A stretch of 64,000 nucleotides of DNA from Streptomyces aquilus (GTDB lineage: Bacteria; Actinomycetota; Actinomycetes; Streptomycetales; Streptomycetaceae): contig NZ_CP034463.1 in assembly GCF_003955715.1 (NCBI RefSeq), positions 5,704,001 to 5,768,000 on the forward strand. The letters are read 5' to 3'. A program made the position numbers and the translations under genes. Shown here piece by piece: positions 28,111 through 36,001 of this stretch; position 1 is the first letter of the stretch; every line of letters begins with the position of its first letter. The notes beneath the pieces were generated by a model. It saw nothing but the letters and a program-made list of their open reading frames with translations, searched no databases and was not told the origin of the DNA.

Positions 28111-29050
28111 GGTAGCCGAGTTGGGCGCGGCTTTCGCTGCCCAGCGTCGCGGCGAGTTTGGCGATGTGCTCGCGGGCGGTGCGCACGTTCATGCCGAGCC
28201 GGTCGGCGATGACGGCGTCGGTGTGGCCCTCGACGAGGAGGGCGGCGATGGTGCGCTGGCGGGCGGTGACGCCGTCGCGGGAGGGCGGCTGGACGGCCCG
28301 GTGCATGGGCGTGGCCAGGTGCCACAGGCGGTCGAAGGTGACGGCGAAGTGGCCGATCAGGACCGGGTGGCGGATCTCCAGGGCGAGGGTGCGGCTCTCG
28401 TTGGCCGGGATGAAGGCGACGGTGTCGTCGATCACGACGAGGCGTTCGGTGACCTGGTCGAGGGTGCGTGCCTCGGCGTTCCCGCGCAGCTGTTCGTAGC
28501 GGGCCGTCACGGCGGGGGAGTGCCGCTGGGTGTGCTGGTAGAGGGTGCGGATGCGGCCGCCGCGGTCGAGCAGGGCCTGGTCGCGGTCCAGGCTCCTGGC
28601 CAGTCGGCCGGCGGGGTTGTGGCCGTCGTAGGGCTGGACGGCGAGCAGTTCGCGGGAGGCTTCGGCCATCGCGGCGGCGATCGCCTCGTTGATCCGGTCG
28701 ATGCCGCTGATGACGCTGAGCGCCGGGGTGTCCGCCGATGCCGTGCGCGGTCCCTCGATGCGCAGGAGCGGTTCGAACGTCTCGGCCAGCCGTTGCTCGC
28801 GCAGCCGTTCACCGGCGACGCGGTCCGCCGAGGCACGCAGCAGCCGCTGGAGCGCGACGGCCGGCGCGACGGGCTCCAGCCGGCCGGGATTCCCCACGGC
28901 CGGGTGCAGCAGCCCGAACTCGACGAGACACGGGGCGGCCTCGGCGGCGGCGCCGTCCACCTGGCCCTCCCGCAGGGCGCGTGCGTAGAGCTCCGTTCCC
29001 GCCGCGCACAGCTCCTCCACACCGTGCTCCGGGTGCGGCGCCCGCGTCAC
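28073..29050 (-). CDS. LuxR-type transcriptional regulator, copy 2 of 3
   Basis: 325 residues from GTG 29050, in a GTGA overlap with the stop of copy 3, so translation is coupled. It has the same architecture as its neighbours: LYARALREGQVDGAAAEAAPCLVEFGLLHP, the central IRTLYQHTQ, DDTVAFIPANESRTLALEIRHPVL, and the C-terminal helix-turn-helix ADRLGMNVRTAREHIAKLAATLG. It is most similar to copy 3. The tail ends SGILDQGA. Confidence 0.87.
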   Translation of the reverse strand: MTRAPHPEHGVEELCAAGTELYARALREGQVDGAAAEAAPCLVEFGLLHPAVGNPGRLEPVAPAVALQRLLRASADRVAGERLREQRLAETFEPLLRIEGPRTASADTPALSVISGIDRINEAIAAAMAEASRELLAVQPYDGHNPAGRLARSLDRDQALLDRGGRIRTLYQHTQRHSPAVTARYEQLRGNAEARTLDQVTERLVVIDDTVAFIPANESRTLALEIRHPVLIGHFAVTFDRLWHLATPMHRAVQPPSRDGVTARQRTIAALLVEGHTDAVIADRLGMNVRTAREHIAKLAATLGSESRAQLGYLIGRSGILDQGA

Positions 29051-30066
29051 TCGCCCACTCCCTCCTGCTTCAGGATGCCCGACTCCGCGATGAGGTAGCC
29101 GAGTTGGGCCCGGCTGCCGCTGCCCAGCGCCGAGGCGAGCTTGGCGATGTGGGCCCGGCAGGTGCGGACGTTCATCCCGAGGCGCCGCGCGATCGCCTCG
29201 TCGACGTGGCCCTCGACGAGGAGCTTGGCGATGGAGTGCTGGATGTCGGTGATGCCGTCGGGGGCGGTCTCGTAGGGGGCGCCGGCGCTCAGCGGCACCG
29301 CGCGGCCCCACATGAACTCGAAGACCTTGATCAGATAGCGGACGAGCCCCGGGTGACGGAGTTCGAGGGCGACCTCCCCGTCGTCCCGCGTCGGGATGAA
29401 GGCCACGGTCTCGTCGCAGATGATCAGCCGCTCCACGAGTTCGTCGATGGTGCGGTACTCGACCTTGCCGTCGGTGAACTGGGCGACGTACGCCAGGGTT
29501 TCCGGGCTGTAGCGGGCCGGGTGCTGGTAGAGGGTGCGGATGCGGCAGCCCCGCTCGACGAGCGGCCGGTCGCGTTCCAGCCCCTGGGAGAGGGTGTGTT
29601 CCAGTCGGCGGCGCATCGGCTGGACGGTCAGCATCTCGTTCTGGCACTGGGCGGTGGCCAGATCGAGTGCCGCGTTGATGCGGTCGAGGCCCTCGAGCAC
29701 CGTGATCGAGTGAGTGGTTCCCGTCGACTGGGCGCTGAGCGTCATGAACGGCTCGAAAGCTTCGGCGAGCTCGATCGACTGCCGGCGCCGCTGGGTGATC
29801 TCGTCCTCGATCGGATTGAGCCGCTGCGCCAGCGCGATCGACGGGGGCACCGGGCGCAGCCAGTTCGCGTCGTCAGGGTCGGGATGGAGGAGGGCGAACT
29901 CCATCAGGCACGGGGCAGGCTCGACGTCCGCACGGGCGATACGACCAGTGCGAAGAGCGTTCCCATAGAGACGGCGACCCTCCTCGCACAGTTCGGTCAC
30001 CGCGTGAGGATGTGTCTGCTTAGTCTCATTTATTGCCAAATCTCCACCCCCCAGGGTCCTGAACAT
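29047..30066 (-). CDS. LuxR-type transcriptional regulator, copy 3 of 3, divergent from DSTW peptide
   Basis: 339 residues from ATG 30066. A TTG at about 30039, behind GGTGGAG, is an alternative (LAINETKQTHPH). Shared blocks are LYGNALRTGRIARADVEPAPCLMEFALLHPDPDD, IRTLYQHPARYSPET, CDETVAFIPTRDD and the helix-turn-helix ARRLGMNVRTCRAHIAKLASALG. Only 85 bp separate it from the divergent DSTW-repeat peptide gene, making it the leading candidate to control that operon. The first codons (GCA ATA AAT) are unusually AT-rich for this chromosome. Confidence 0.88.
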   Translation of the reverse strand: MFRTLGGGDLAINETKQTHPHAVTELCEEGRRLYGNALRTGRIARADVEPAPCLMEFALLHPDPDDANWLRPVPPSIALAQRLNPIEDEITQRRRQSIELAEAFEPFMTLSAQSTGTTHSITVLEGLDRINAALDLATAQCQNEMLTVQPMRRRLEHTLSQGLERDRPLVERGCRIRTLYQHPARYSPETLAYVAQFTDGKVEYRTIDELVERLIICDETVAFIPTRDDGEVALELRHPGLVRYLIKVFEFMWGRAVPLSAGAPYETAPDGITDIQHSIAKLLVEGHVDEAIARRLGMNVRTCRAHIAKLASALGSGSRAQLGYLIAESGILKQEGVGE

Positions 30067-30151
30067 GCAGGAACATGATGCACCGATTGTGTGGCCATGA
30101 CGTGCCGGAATGGGCCATCGTCGTATTCAGCGGGGGAGAGGTGACCTTCAA

Positions 30152-30394
30152 ATGAGGACGAAGCCGACTATGCATAAGAGAATGCTTCGCTCGGTGCTTG
30201 CCGCCGCCTTCTCCACCGTTGTGGCCATCGGGGCGCTGAGCGGCCTTGCGGGGACGAAGGGCGATGTTCAGGCGGACAGCACCTGGCGTCAGAAGATCGT
30301 GGCCGCGGACAGTACATGGGTCGTCGTGGCGGCTGAGAAGCCGCTCGACAGCACATGGCAGACGGATGACAGCACCTGGGCCGTGGAGTCATGA
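30152..30394 (+). CDS. small secreted peptide with four DSTW repeats
   Basis: 80 residues from ATG 30152, with GGGGGAGAGG upstream; ATG 30170 (MHKRML) is an alternative. A basic start and a hydrophobic core (MLRSVLAAAFSTVVAIGALSGLAG) form a signal peptide with likely cleavage after VQA. The predicted mature part of 39 residues contains DSTW four times: ADSTWRQ, ADSTWVVV, LDSTWQT and DDSTWAVES. There is no Cys. It resembles no chaplin, rodlin, lanthipeptide or known hormone I recognise. Its TGA overlaps the ATG of the Rieske-like gene (ATGA), so the two are translationally coupled. The role is unknown; surface peptide, signal or modified peptide are all conjecture. Confidence 0.8.
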   Translation: MRTKPTMHKRMLRSVLAAAFSTVVAIGALSGLAGTKGDVQADSTWRQKIVAADSTWVVVAAEKPLDSTWQTDDSTWAVES

Positions 30395-30726
30395 CCACTC
30401 CCCCCGACGACCGCTCCTTCCGTCGTGAAATGGCCACCGCCTATCGCTCCGGCTGGCACTTCATCGACCTGGTCACCGCGATCCCCCACTCCGGTGACTC
30501 GTTGATGGTGACCGTCTTCGGCGAGCCGGTCGTCGTCACCCGCGACGACGACGAGGACGTCCGGGCGTACCGGTGTCTGCGGCGGCCTCGGGGGGCGCCG
30601 CAGCCTGTGCGGTGTGCCATTCGGTACGGAATGATCTTTGTGAACCTCGACCAACGAGACCATCGGCTGGTGGAACCGGAATCCCCCACCCCACGGACCA
30701 TCTCAGCCACCCCCCGCAGTGCCTGA
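30391..30726 (+). CDS. miniature Rieske-oxygenase-like protein lacking cluster ligands
   Basis: 111 residues from ATG 30391. RSGWHFIDLVTAIPHSGDSLMV and FGEPVVVTRDDDEDVRAYRC resemble the start of a ring-hydroxylating oxygenase alpha subunit (the WYxVG...GDxxxxxxxGEPVVVxRDxDGxVRAxxN pattern). RYGMIFVNLDQ resembles its GLIFVNLD strand. The C-X-H...C-X2-H region that should hold the 2Fe-2S cluster is replaced by CLRRPRGAPQPVRC, with no His, and the catalytic half is absent. It looks like a cut-down Rieske fold reused for binding. Being coupled to the DSTW peptide, it may bind, chaperone or modify it with a partner (inference). Confidence 0.78.
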   Translation: MTTPPDDRSFRREMATAYRSGWHFIDLVTAIPHSGDSLMVTVFGEPVVVTRDDDEDVRAYRCLRRPRGAPQPVRCAIRYGMIFVNLDQRDHRLVEPESPTPRTISATPRSA

Positions 30727-30770
30727 CGCGATTCCCCCGTCGTAACAGATCGCTCAGGCGCTTCCCCCCG

Positions 30771-30816
30771 CAGCGGCGTCACCGTGACCTGAACACGGTG
30801 ACGCCGCTGCAGTTTT
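30771..30816 (+). terminator. terminator after the DSTW-peptide operon
   Basis: Perfect 17-bp arms (GCAGCGGCGTCACCGTG and complement) surround a 7-nt loop, and AGTTTT follows. This delimits the two-gene peptide operon and faces the convergent PPOX gene. Confidence 0.92.
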
Positions 30817-30899
30817 GAGGGACATTTCCGGGTATCGGCCCTTTCTGGCCGTTGGCTGAAAATCGCCAGCGACGCCTGCGGTGCTCGCGGGGCCGCCGC

Positions 30900-31316
30900 T
30901 CAGCCGCGCCCCAGCGCCCGCGTCAGTTCGATCTCGATCACCACCCGGGACGGGTTCGGCGACGGCGTGCGCTCATAGCGCTCCGCGTACCGCCGCTCGG
31001 CCTCCGCCACCCGCTCCGGATCGGTCCGGACGTACGCCCGCCCCTCCAGCGTCGCCCACCGTCTCCCGGCCACCTGGCACACCGCGACCAGCGCCCCGGA
31101 AGGGCCCGCCGCCCGCACGTGCCCCACCTTCGCGCTCGACTTGTTCGTGATCACCCGAGCGAGCCGCGCCTCCGGGTCGTATGTCACTCCGACCGGCACC
31201 ACGTGCGGACTGCCGTCCGGGCGCAGGGTCGTCAGGGTGCACAGGTGCCGTTCCCGCCAGAAGCTGAGGTAGAGCGGGTCCGGTGCGCCGGGGTCCTGGG
31301 TGTACGTCGTCGCCAT
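30900..31316 (-). CDS. PPOX-class flavin/F420-binding family protein
   Basis: 138 residues from ATG 31316 (MATTYTQDPGAPDPLYLSFW). The split beta-barrel pattern of pyridoxamine-phosphate-oxidase-like proteins is visible: ERHLCTLTTLRPDGSPHVVPVGVTYD, VITNKSSAKVGHVR and RWATLEGRAYVRTDPERVAEAERRYAERY. Members of this size usually bind FMN or F420 and reduce small molecules. Which cofactor is used here cannot be told. It is divergent from clpB. Confidence 0.82.
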   Translation of the reverse strand: MATTYTQDPGAPDPLYLSFWRERHLCTLTTLRPDGSPHVVPVGVTYDPEARLARVITNKSSAKVGHVRAAGPSGALVAVCQVAGRRWATLEGRAYVRTDPERVAEAERRYAERYERTPSPNPSRVVIEIELTRALGRG

Positions 31317-31376
31317 GCCCCGGAACTTAACCCCGGCAGAAGGGGAACCCGGTCCCCGACCCCTCCCGGGCCGCAC

Positions 31377-31397
31377 CTTGAGTGGAATAGACTCAAC
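31377..31397. promoter_or_regulatory. HAIR element, HspR operator for clpB
   Basis: CTTGAGT-GGAATAG-ACTCAAC matches the HAIR consensus at 13 of 14 positions with the correct 7-bp spacing, 64 bp before the clpB start. It places clpB in the HspR regulon together with dnaK. Confidence 0.94.
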
Positions 31398-31406
31398 TTT
31401 GTGTAC

Positions 31407-31427
31407 GTTGACTGAGTCAGACTCAGG
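31407..31427. promoter_or_regulatory. second HAIR-like site at clpB
   Basis: GTTGACT-GAGTCAG-ACTCAGG keeps 11 of 14 consensus positions and the N7 spacing. It lies 30 bp (centre to centre) downstream of the near-perfect site, almost three helical turns, which would suit cooperative HspR binding. It also contains the tighter palindrome CTGAGT-CAG-ACTCAG. Confidence 0.65.
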
Positions 31428-31460
31428 AGAGCCGCCGACATCGAGGAGGAGTACGGACAC

Positions 31461-34058
31461 GTGGACGCCGAGCTGACCAACCGGAGCCGGGACGCGATCA
31501 ACGCGGCCGAGAAGCGCGCCGCCGCCGAGGGGCACCCCGACCTGACCCCCGCTCACCTGCTCCTGGCTCTGCTCCAGGGGCAGGACAACGAGAACATCGT
31601 GGATCTGCTGGCCGCCGTCGAGGCCGACCTCGCCGCCGTCCGCGCCGGAGCCGAGAAGATCCTCGCCGGTCTGCCCAGCGTGACCGGCTCCACCGTCGCG
31701 CCCCCGCAGCCCAGCCGCGAACTGCTCGCCGTCGTCAACGACGCCGCGACCCGTGCCAAGGACCTCGGTGACGAGTACCTCTCCACCGAGCACCTCCTCA
31801 TCGGCATCGCCGCCAAGGGCGGCCAGGCCGGGGACGTACTCTCCTCGCAGGGGGCCGACGCCAGGAAGTTGCAGGACGCCTTCCAGAAGGCGAGGGGAGG
31901 AAGAAGGGTGACCACCGCCGATCCCGAGGGCTCCTACAAGGCCCTGGAGAAGTTCGGTACCGACTTCACCGCCGCCGCGCGCGAGGGGAAGCTCGACCCC
32001 GTCATCGGACGGGACCAGGAGATCCGGCGCGTGGTGCAGGTGCTCAGCCGCCGTACCAAGAACAATCCCGTCCTCATCGGCGAGCCCGGCGTCGGCAAGA
32101 CCGCCGTCGTCGAGGGCCTCGCCCAGCGGATCGTCAAGGGGGACGTGCCGGAGTCGCTGAAGAACAAGCGGCTCGTCGCCCTGGATCTGGGGGCCATGGT
32201 CGCCGGGGCCAAGTACCGCGGTGAGTTCGAGGAGCGGCTGAAGACGGTCCTCGCCGAGATCAAGGACTCCGACGGGCAGATCATCACCTTCATCGACGAG
32301 CTGCACACCGTCGTCGGGGCCGGCGCCGGCGGCGACTCCGCCATGGACGCGGGCAACATGCTCAAGCCCATGCTCGCGCGCGGTGAGCTGCGCATGGTCG
32401 GCGCCACGACCCTCGACGAGTACCGCGAGCGGATCGAGAAGGACCCGGCCCTGGAGCGCCGCTTCCAGCAGGTCCTGGTCGCCGAGCCGACCGTCGAGGA
32501 CACCATCGCCATCCTGCGCGGACTGAAGGGGCGCTACGAGGCCCACCACAAGGTCCAGATCGCCGACAGCGCGCTGGTGGCCGCCGCCACCCTCTCCGAC
32601 CGGTACATCACCTCCCGCTTCCTGCCCGACAAGGCCATCGACCTCGTCGACGAGTCCGCCTCCCGGCTCCGCATGGAGATCGACTCGTCCCCCGTCGAGA
32701 TCGATGAACTCCAGCGCTCCGTCGACCGGTTGAAGATGGAGGAACTGGCCCTGGAGAAGGAGACCGACCCGGCCTCCCGCGAACGCCTGGAGAAGCTGCG
32801 CCGCGACCTCGCCGACAAGGAGGAGGAGCTGCGGGGCCTCACCGCCCGCTGGGAGAAGGAGAAGCAGTCCCTCAACCGGGTGGGTGAGCTGAAGGAGAAG
32901 CTCGACGAACTGCGCGGGCAGGCCGAACGCGCCCAGCGCGACGGCGACTTCGACACCGCCAGCAAGCTGCTGTACGGCGAGATCCCCACCCTGGAACGGG
33001 ACTTGGAGGAAGCCTCGCAGGCGGAGGAAGAGGCCGCCAAGGGCACCATGGTCAAGGAGGAGGTCGGCCCCGACGACATCGCCGACGTCGTCGCCGCGTG
33101 GACCGGCATCCCGGCCGGGCGCCTCCTGGAGGGCGAGACCCAGAAACTCCTGCGCATGGAGGAGGAGTTGGGCCGCAGGCTGATCGGCCAGACGGAGGCG
33201 GTGCAGGCCGTCTCGGACGCCGTACGCCGCACCCGCGCCGGCATCGCCGACCCCGACCGCCCGACCGGCTCCTTCCTCTTCCTCGGTCCGACGGGCGTGG
33301 GCAAGACGGAGCTGGCGAAGGCGCTAGCCGACTTCCTCTTCGACGACGAGCGGGCGATGGTCCGCATCGACATGTCGGAGTACGGCGAGAAGCACAGCGT
33401 CGCCCGCCTGGTCGGCGCGCCTCCCGGCTACGTCGGCTACGAGGAGGGCGGCCAGCTGACGGAGGCGGTGCGCAGGCGCCCGTACAGCGTGGTGCTGCTG
33501 GACGAGGTGGAGAAGGCCCACCCGGAGGTCTTCGACGTCCTGCTCCAGGTGCTGGACGACGGTCGGCTCACCGACGGCCAGGGCCGTACGGTCGACTTCC
33601 GCAACACGATCCTGGTGCTGACCTCGAACCTGGGCAGCCAGTTCCTGGTCGACCCGCTCACCACCGAGCAGGAGAAGCGGGAGCAGGTCCTGGAGGTGGT
33701 CCGCACCGCCTTCAAGCCGGAGTTCCTGAACCGTCTGGACGACCTGGTCGTCTTCTCGGCCCTGACCAAGGACGAGCTGAGCCGTATCGCCCGCCTCCAG
33801 ATCGACCGCCTGGCCAAGCGCCTCGCGGAACGCCGCCTCACCCTGGAGATCACGGACGAGGCCCTGGCCTGGCTCGCGACCGAGGGCATGGACCCGGCCT
33901 ACGGCGCCCGCCCGCTGCGCCGCCTGGTCCAGACCGCCATCGGCGACCGCCTAGCCAAGGAGATCCTGTCCGGCGAGATCAAGGACGGCGACACGGTCCG
34001 GGTGGACACTTTCGGCGACGGCCTGCTCGTGGGCCCGGCGACGGGCAAGACGCTCTGA
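31461..34058 (+). CDS. clpB: ATP-dependent disaggregase ClpB (Hsp100)
   Basis: 865 residues from GTG 31461, with GAGGAG upstream. The N-terminal Clp-N domain has two repeats (HLLLALLQG and [11 protein letters not shown]). AAA module 1 carries Walker A GEPGVGKT and Walker B ITFIDELH. The ClpB-specific coiled-coil middle domain lies at about 400-530. AAA module 2 carries [10 protein letters not shown] and [14 protein letters not shown]. The C-terminal D2-small domain ends GPATGKTL. There is no ClpP-binding loop, as expected for ClpB. It rescues aggregated proteins with DnaK/DnaJ/GrpE. Full family length with no defects. Confidence 0.99.
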   Translation: MDAELTNRSRDAINAAEKRAAAEGHPDLTPAHLLLALLQGQDNENIVDLLAAVEADLAAVRAGAEKILAGLPSVTGSTVAPPQPSRELLAVVNDAATRAKDLGDEYLSTEHLLIGIAAKGGQAGDVLSSQGADARKLQDAFQKARGGRRVTTADPEGSYKALEKFGTDFTAAAREGKLDPVIGRDQEIRRVVQVLSRRTKNNPVLIGEPGVGKTAVVEGLAQRIVKGDVPESLKNKRLVALDLGAMVAGAKYRGEFEERLKTVLAEIKDSDGQIITFIDELHTVVGAGAGGDSAMDAGNMLKPMLARGELRMVGATTLDEYRERIEKDPALERRFQQVLVAEPTVEDTIAILRGLKGRYEAHHKVQIADSALVAAATLSDRYITSRFLPDKAIDLVDESASRLRMEIDSSPVEIDELQRSVDRLKMEELALEKETDPASRERLEKLRRDLADKEEELRGLTARWEKEKQSLNRVGELKEKLDELRGQAERAQRDGDFDTASKLLYGEIPTLERDLEEASQAEEEAAKGTMVKEEVGPDDIADVVAAWTGIPAGRLLEGETQKLLRMEEELGRRLIGQTEAVQAVSDAVRRTRAGIADPDRPTGSFLFLGPTGVGKTELAKALADFLFDDERAMVRIDMSEYGEKHSVARLVGAPPGYVGYEEGGQLTEAVRRRPYSVVLLDEVEKAHPEVFDVLLQVLDDGRLTDGQGRTVDFRNTILVLTSNLGSQFLVDPLTTEQEKREQVLEVVRTAFKPEFLNRLDDLVVFSALTKDELSRIARLQIDRLAKRLAERRLTLEITDEALAWLATEGMDPAYGARPLRRLVQTAIGDRLAKEILSGEIKDGDTVRVDTFGDGLLVGPATGKTL

Positions 34059-34184
34059 CCCCGGGTACCCGGACCCCCGGCGACCGGTTCAAGTCAGCCC
34101 TCGGCTGACAGACCCCGCCGGGGGTTGCCACCCCCCTCCCCGCATGGGGGAGGATGGCGGAATCCGTACGAAGGGAAATTCACG

Positions 34185-34727
34185 GTGACCATCGACCCGT
34201 CCTCGATTCCGAACTTCGGGGGCCAGCCCGAGCCGCAGCCCCAAGGACCGGCGGGCCCCGTCGTCCCGGATCAGGACCTCGTGAAGCAGCTCCTGGAGCA
34301 GATGGAGCTGAAGTACGTCGTTGACGAAGAGGGTGACCTCGCGGCGCCGTGGGAGCAGTTCCGTACGTATTTCATGTTCCGGGGTGAGGGTGACCAGCAG
34401 GTCTTCTCGGTCCGGACGTTCTACGACCGGCCCCACAAGATCGACGAGAAGCCCCTGCTGCTGGAGTCCATCGACGACTGGAACCGCCGCACCCTGTGGC
34501 CCAAGCTCTACACGCACACCCACGACGACGGCACCGTCCGCCTCATCGGCGAGGCGCAGATGCTGATCGGCACCGGGGTGAGCCTGGAGCACTTCGTGTC
34601 GTCGACGGTCAGCTGGGTGCGGGCCGCGATCGAGTTCGACAAGTGGCTCGTGGAGCAGCTCGGCCTGGAGCAGGAGATCAACGACGCCGACCAGCCGGAC
34701 AGCGACGGCGACGGCGACGACGCGTAA
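34185..34727 (+). CDS. YbjN-domain protein
   Basis: 180 residues from GTG 34185, with AAGGGA upstream. A Pro/Gln/Gly-rich N-terminus (1-28) leads into a YbjN-type alpha/beta domain (LVKQLLEQMELKYVVDEEGDLAA, FRTYFMFRGEGDQQVFSVRTFYDR, LLLESIDDWNRRTLWPKLYT, GEAQMLIGTGVSLEHFVSSTVSW). The tail is acidic (DADQPDSDGDGDDA). The fold is related to class I secretion chaperones, and in actinobacteria the function is unknown. It is followed 13 bp later by the end of the convergent glycosyltransferase gene. Confidence 0.85.
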   Translation: MTIDPSSIPNFGGQPEPQPQGPAGPVVPDQDLVKQLLEQMELKYVVDEEGDLAAPWEQFRTYFMFRGEGDQQVFSVRTFYDRPHKIDEKPLLLESIDDWNRRTLWPKLYTHTHDDGTVRLIGEAQMLIGTGVSLEHFVSSTVSWVRAAIEFDKWLVEQLGLEQEINDADQPDSDGDGDDA

Positions 34728-34740
34728 GACGTAGCCGTCT

Positions 34741-35946
34741 CTACAGCGGCGTGTCCGCCAGTACGACCAGATACGCCCCGTAGGCGAAAGAGAGCCCGGC
34801 CAGGGCACCGGTCACCACGACCGCGTGCCAGGGCCGGGCTCTCGCCGTGCGGACCAGGGCCCGGGCCGGCGGGAGCAGCAGTGGGAACGCGGGGAGCAGG
34901 AAGCGCGGCTTGGACTCGAAGAAGCCCGAGCCGCCGAGGGTGATGAGCAGGAGTACGGCGGTGTAGACGGCCAGCGGGAGCGGTGGGCGGTCCAGCAGGA
35001 GCAGGGCGTACAGGAGGACCGCGACGGCGACGATCAGCAGCGTCATCGGGAAGACCAGGCGGTCGCCCTGGAGGACGAGGTGGCGGGCGAAGCGCAGGGA
35101 GCCCCGGCCGAAGTCGAAGCTGGAGCCCCAGCCGCGCTGCACCGCGAAGTAGCCGCCGAGCAGATCGCCCTCGCGGTGGCCGACCCAGAGGACGTACGCC
35201 GACCAGCCGAGCGGGGCGAGCGCCGCGCCCGTCCACAGGCTGTGGGTAACTTTTCCGCCCCGCCGCAGGGTCCGGAAGATCTCGTACGCCGCCGTCGCCA
35301 GCACCGCCGCCGCCACCGCGAACCCGTTCGGCCGGGCCAGCCCCGCCAGCGCGGCCAGCGTGCCCGCCCACAGCCAGCGGCCGGTGAGCACGGCGTACAG
35401 CGACCAGGCGGCGAACGCGGTCAGGACGGGTTCCGTGTACGCCATCGACAGCACGACCGAGTGCGGCAGCAGGGCCCACAGGAGGACGAGGGTGGTGCCC
35501 ACGGCCCGGCCGTGCAGGCGGACGCCGATCGCGTAGATGCCGCACGCCGCCACCGCGGCCGCCGTCCAGGAGACCAGCAGGCCCGCCGCGCCGCCGCCCA
35601 GCGGGCTGACCGCGGTCACCGCGCGCACCAGTGCCGGGTAGAGCGGGAAGAAGGCGAGGTCGCTGAAGACGACGCCGGGGCGGATGTGGAGGGTGCGGCC
35701 GTAGCCGTGCGCGGCGATGCCCAGGTACCAGCGGGAGTCCCAGGACCGGCCCAGCAGGGTGAGCGGGTGGTGGCCGGTGGCCCAGGCGGTCGCGGCGAGC
35801 ACGGCCAGCCCGGTGAGCCGGGCGGCGGCGAACAGGCCGAGCGCCACCGCCACGGGGTGGCGTGGTCGGATGCGTTCGGTGGTGCCGGGCTGTGCGACGG
35901 CGGGCGGCGCGAGCGTGCTGACAGGGGTCACATCAGCACATTGCAT
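34741..35946 (-). CDS. PIG-V/GT-C-type membrane mannosyltransferase-like protein
   Basis: 401 residues from ATG 35946. It is multi-pass, with about ten helices. The first large extracytoplasmic loop carries WDSRWYLGIAAHGYG, the WDxxWY motif with the acidic catalytic residue typical of GT-C enzymes of the PIG-V group. FFPLYPALVR, AYTEPVLTAFAAWSLY and GLARPNG are further family marks, and ESKPRFLLPAFPLLLP is near the end. It probably transfers a sugar from a polyprenyl-phosphate donor to a lipid or protein outside the membrane. The acceptor is unknown. Confidence 0.85.
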   Translation of the reverse strand: MQCADVTPVSTLAPPAVAQPGTTERIRPRHPVAVALGLFAAARLTGLAVLAATAWATGHHPLTLLGRSWDSRWYLGIAAHGYGRTLHIRPGVVFSDLAFFPLYPALVRAVTAVSPLGGGAAGLLVSWTAAAVAACGIYAIGVRLHGRAVGTTLVLLWALLPHSVVLSMAYTEPVLTAFAAWSLYAVLTGRWLWAGTLAALAGLARPNGFAVAAAVLATAAYEIFRTLRRGGKVTHSLWTGAALAPLGWSAYVLWVGHREGDLLGGYFAVQRGWGSSFDFGRGSLRFARHLVLQGDRLVFPMTLLIVAVAVLLYALLLLDRPPLPLAVYTAVLLLITLGGSGFFESKPRFLLPAFPLLLPPARALVRTARARPWHAVVVTGALAGLSFAYGAYLVVLADTPL

Positions 35947-36001
35947 AAGAACTCAGGCATAAGCGAGCATCATGCCCCAGTGTCCGACCGCCCGGGTCGC
36001 G

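Noticed and set aside
30152..30394. The DSTW peptide as a chaplin, rodlin or SapB-like lanthipeptide
   Set aside because: It has no chaplin Cys pairs, no rodlin pattern and no Cys at all, so no lanthionine bridges. Only size and secretion are shared.
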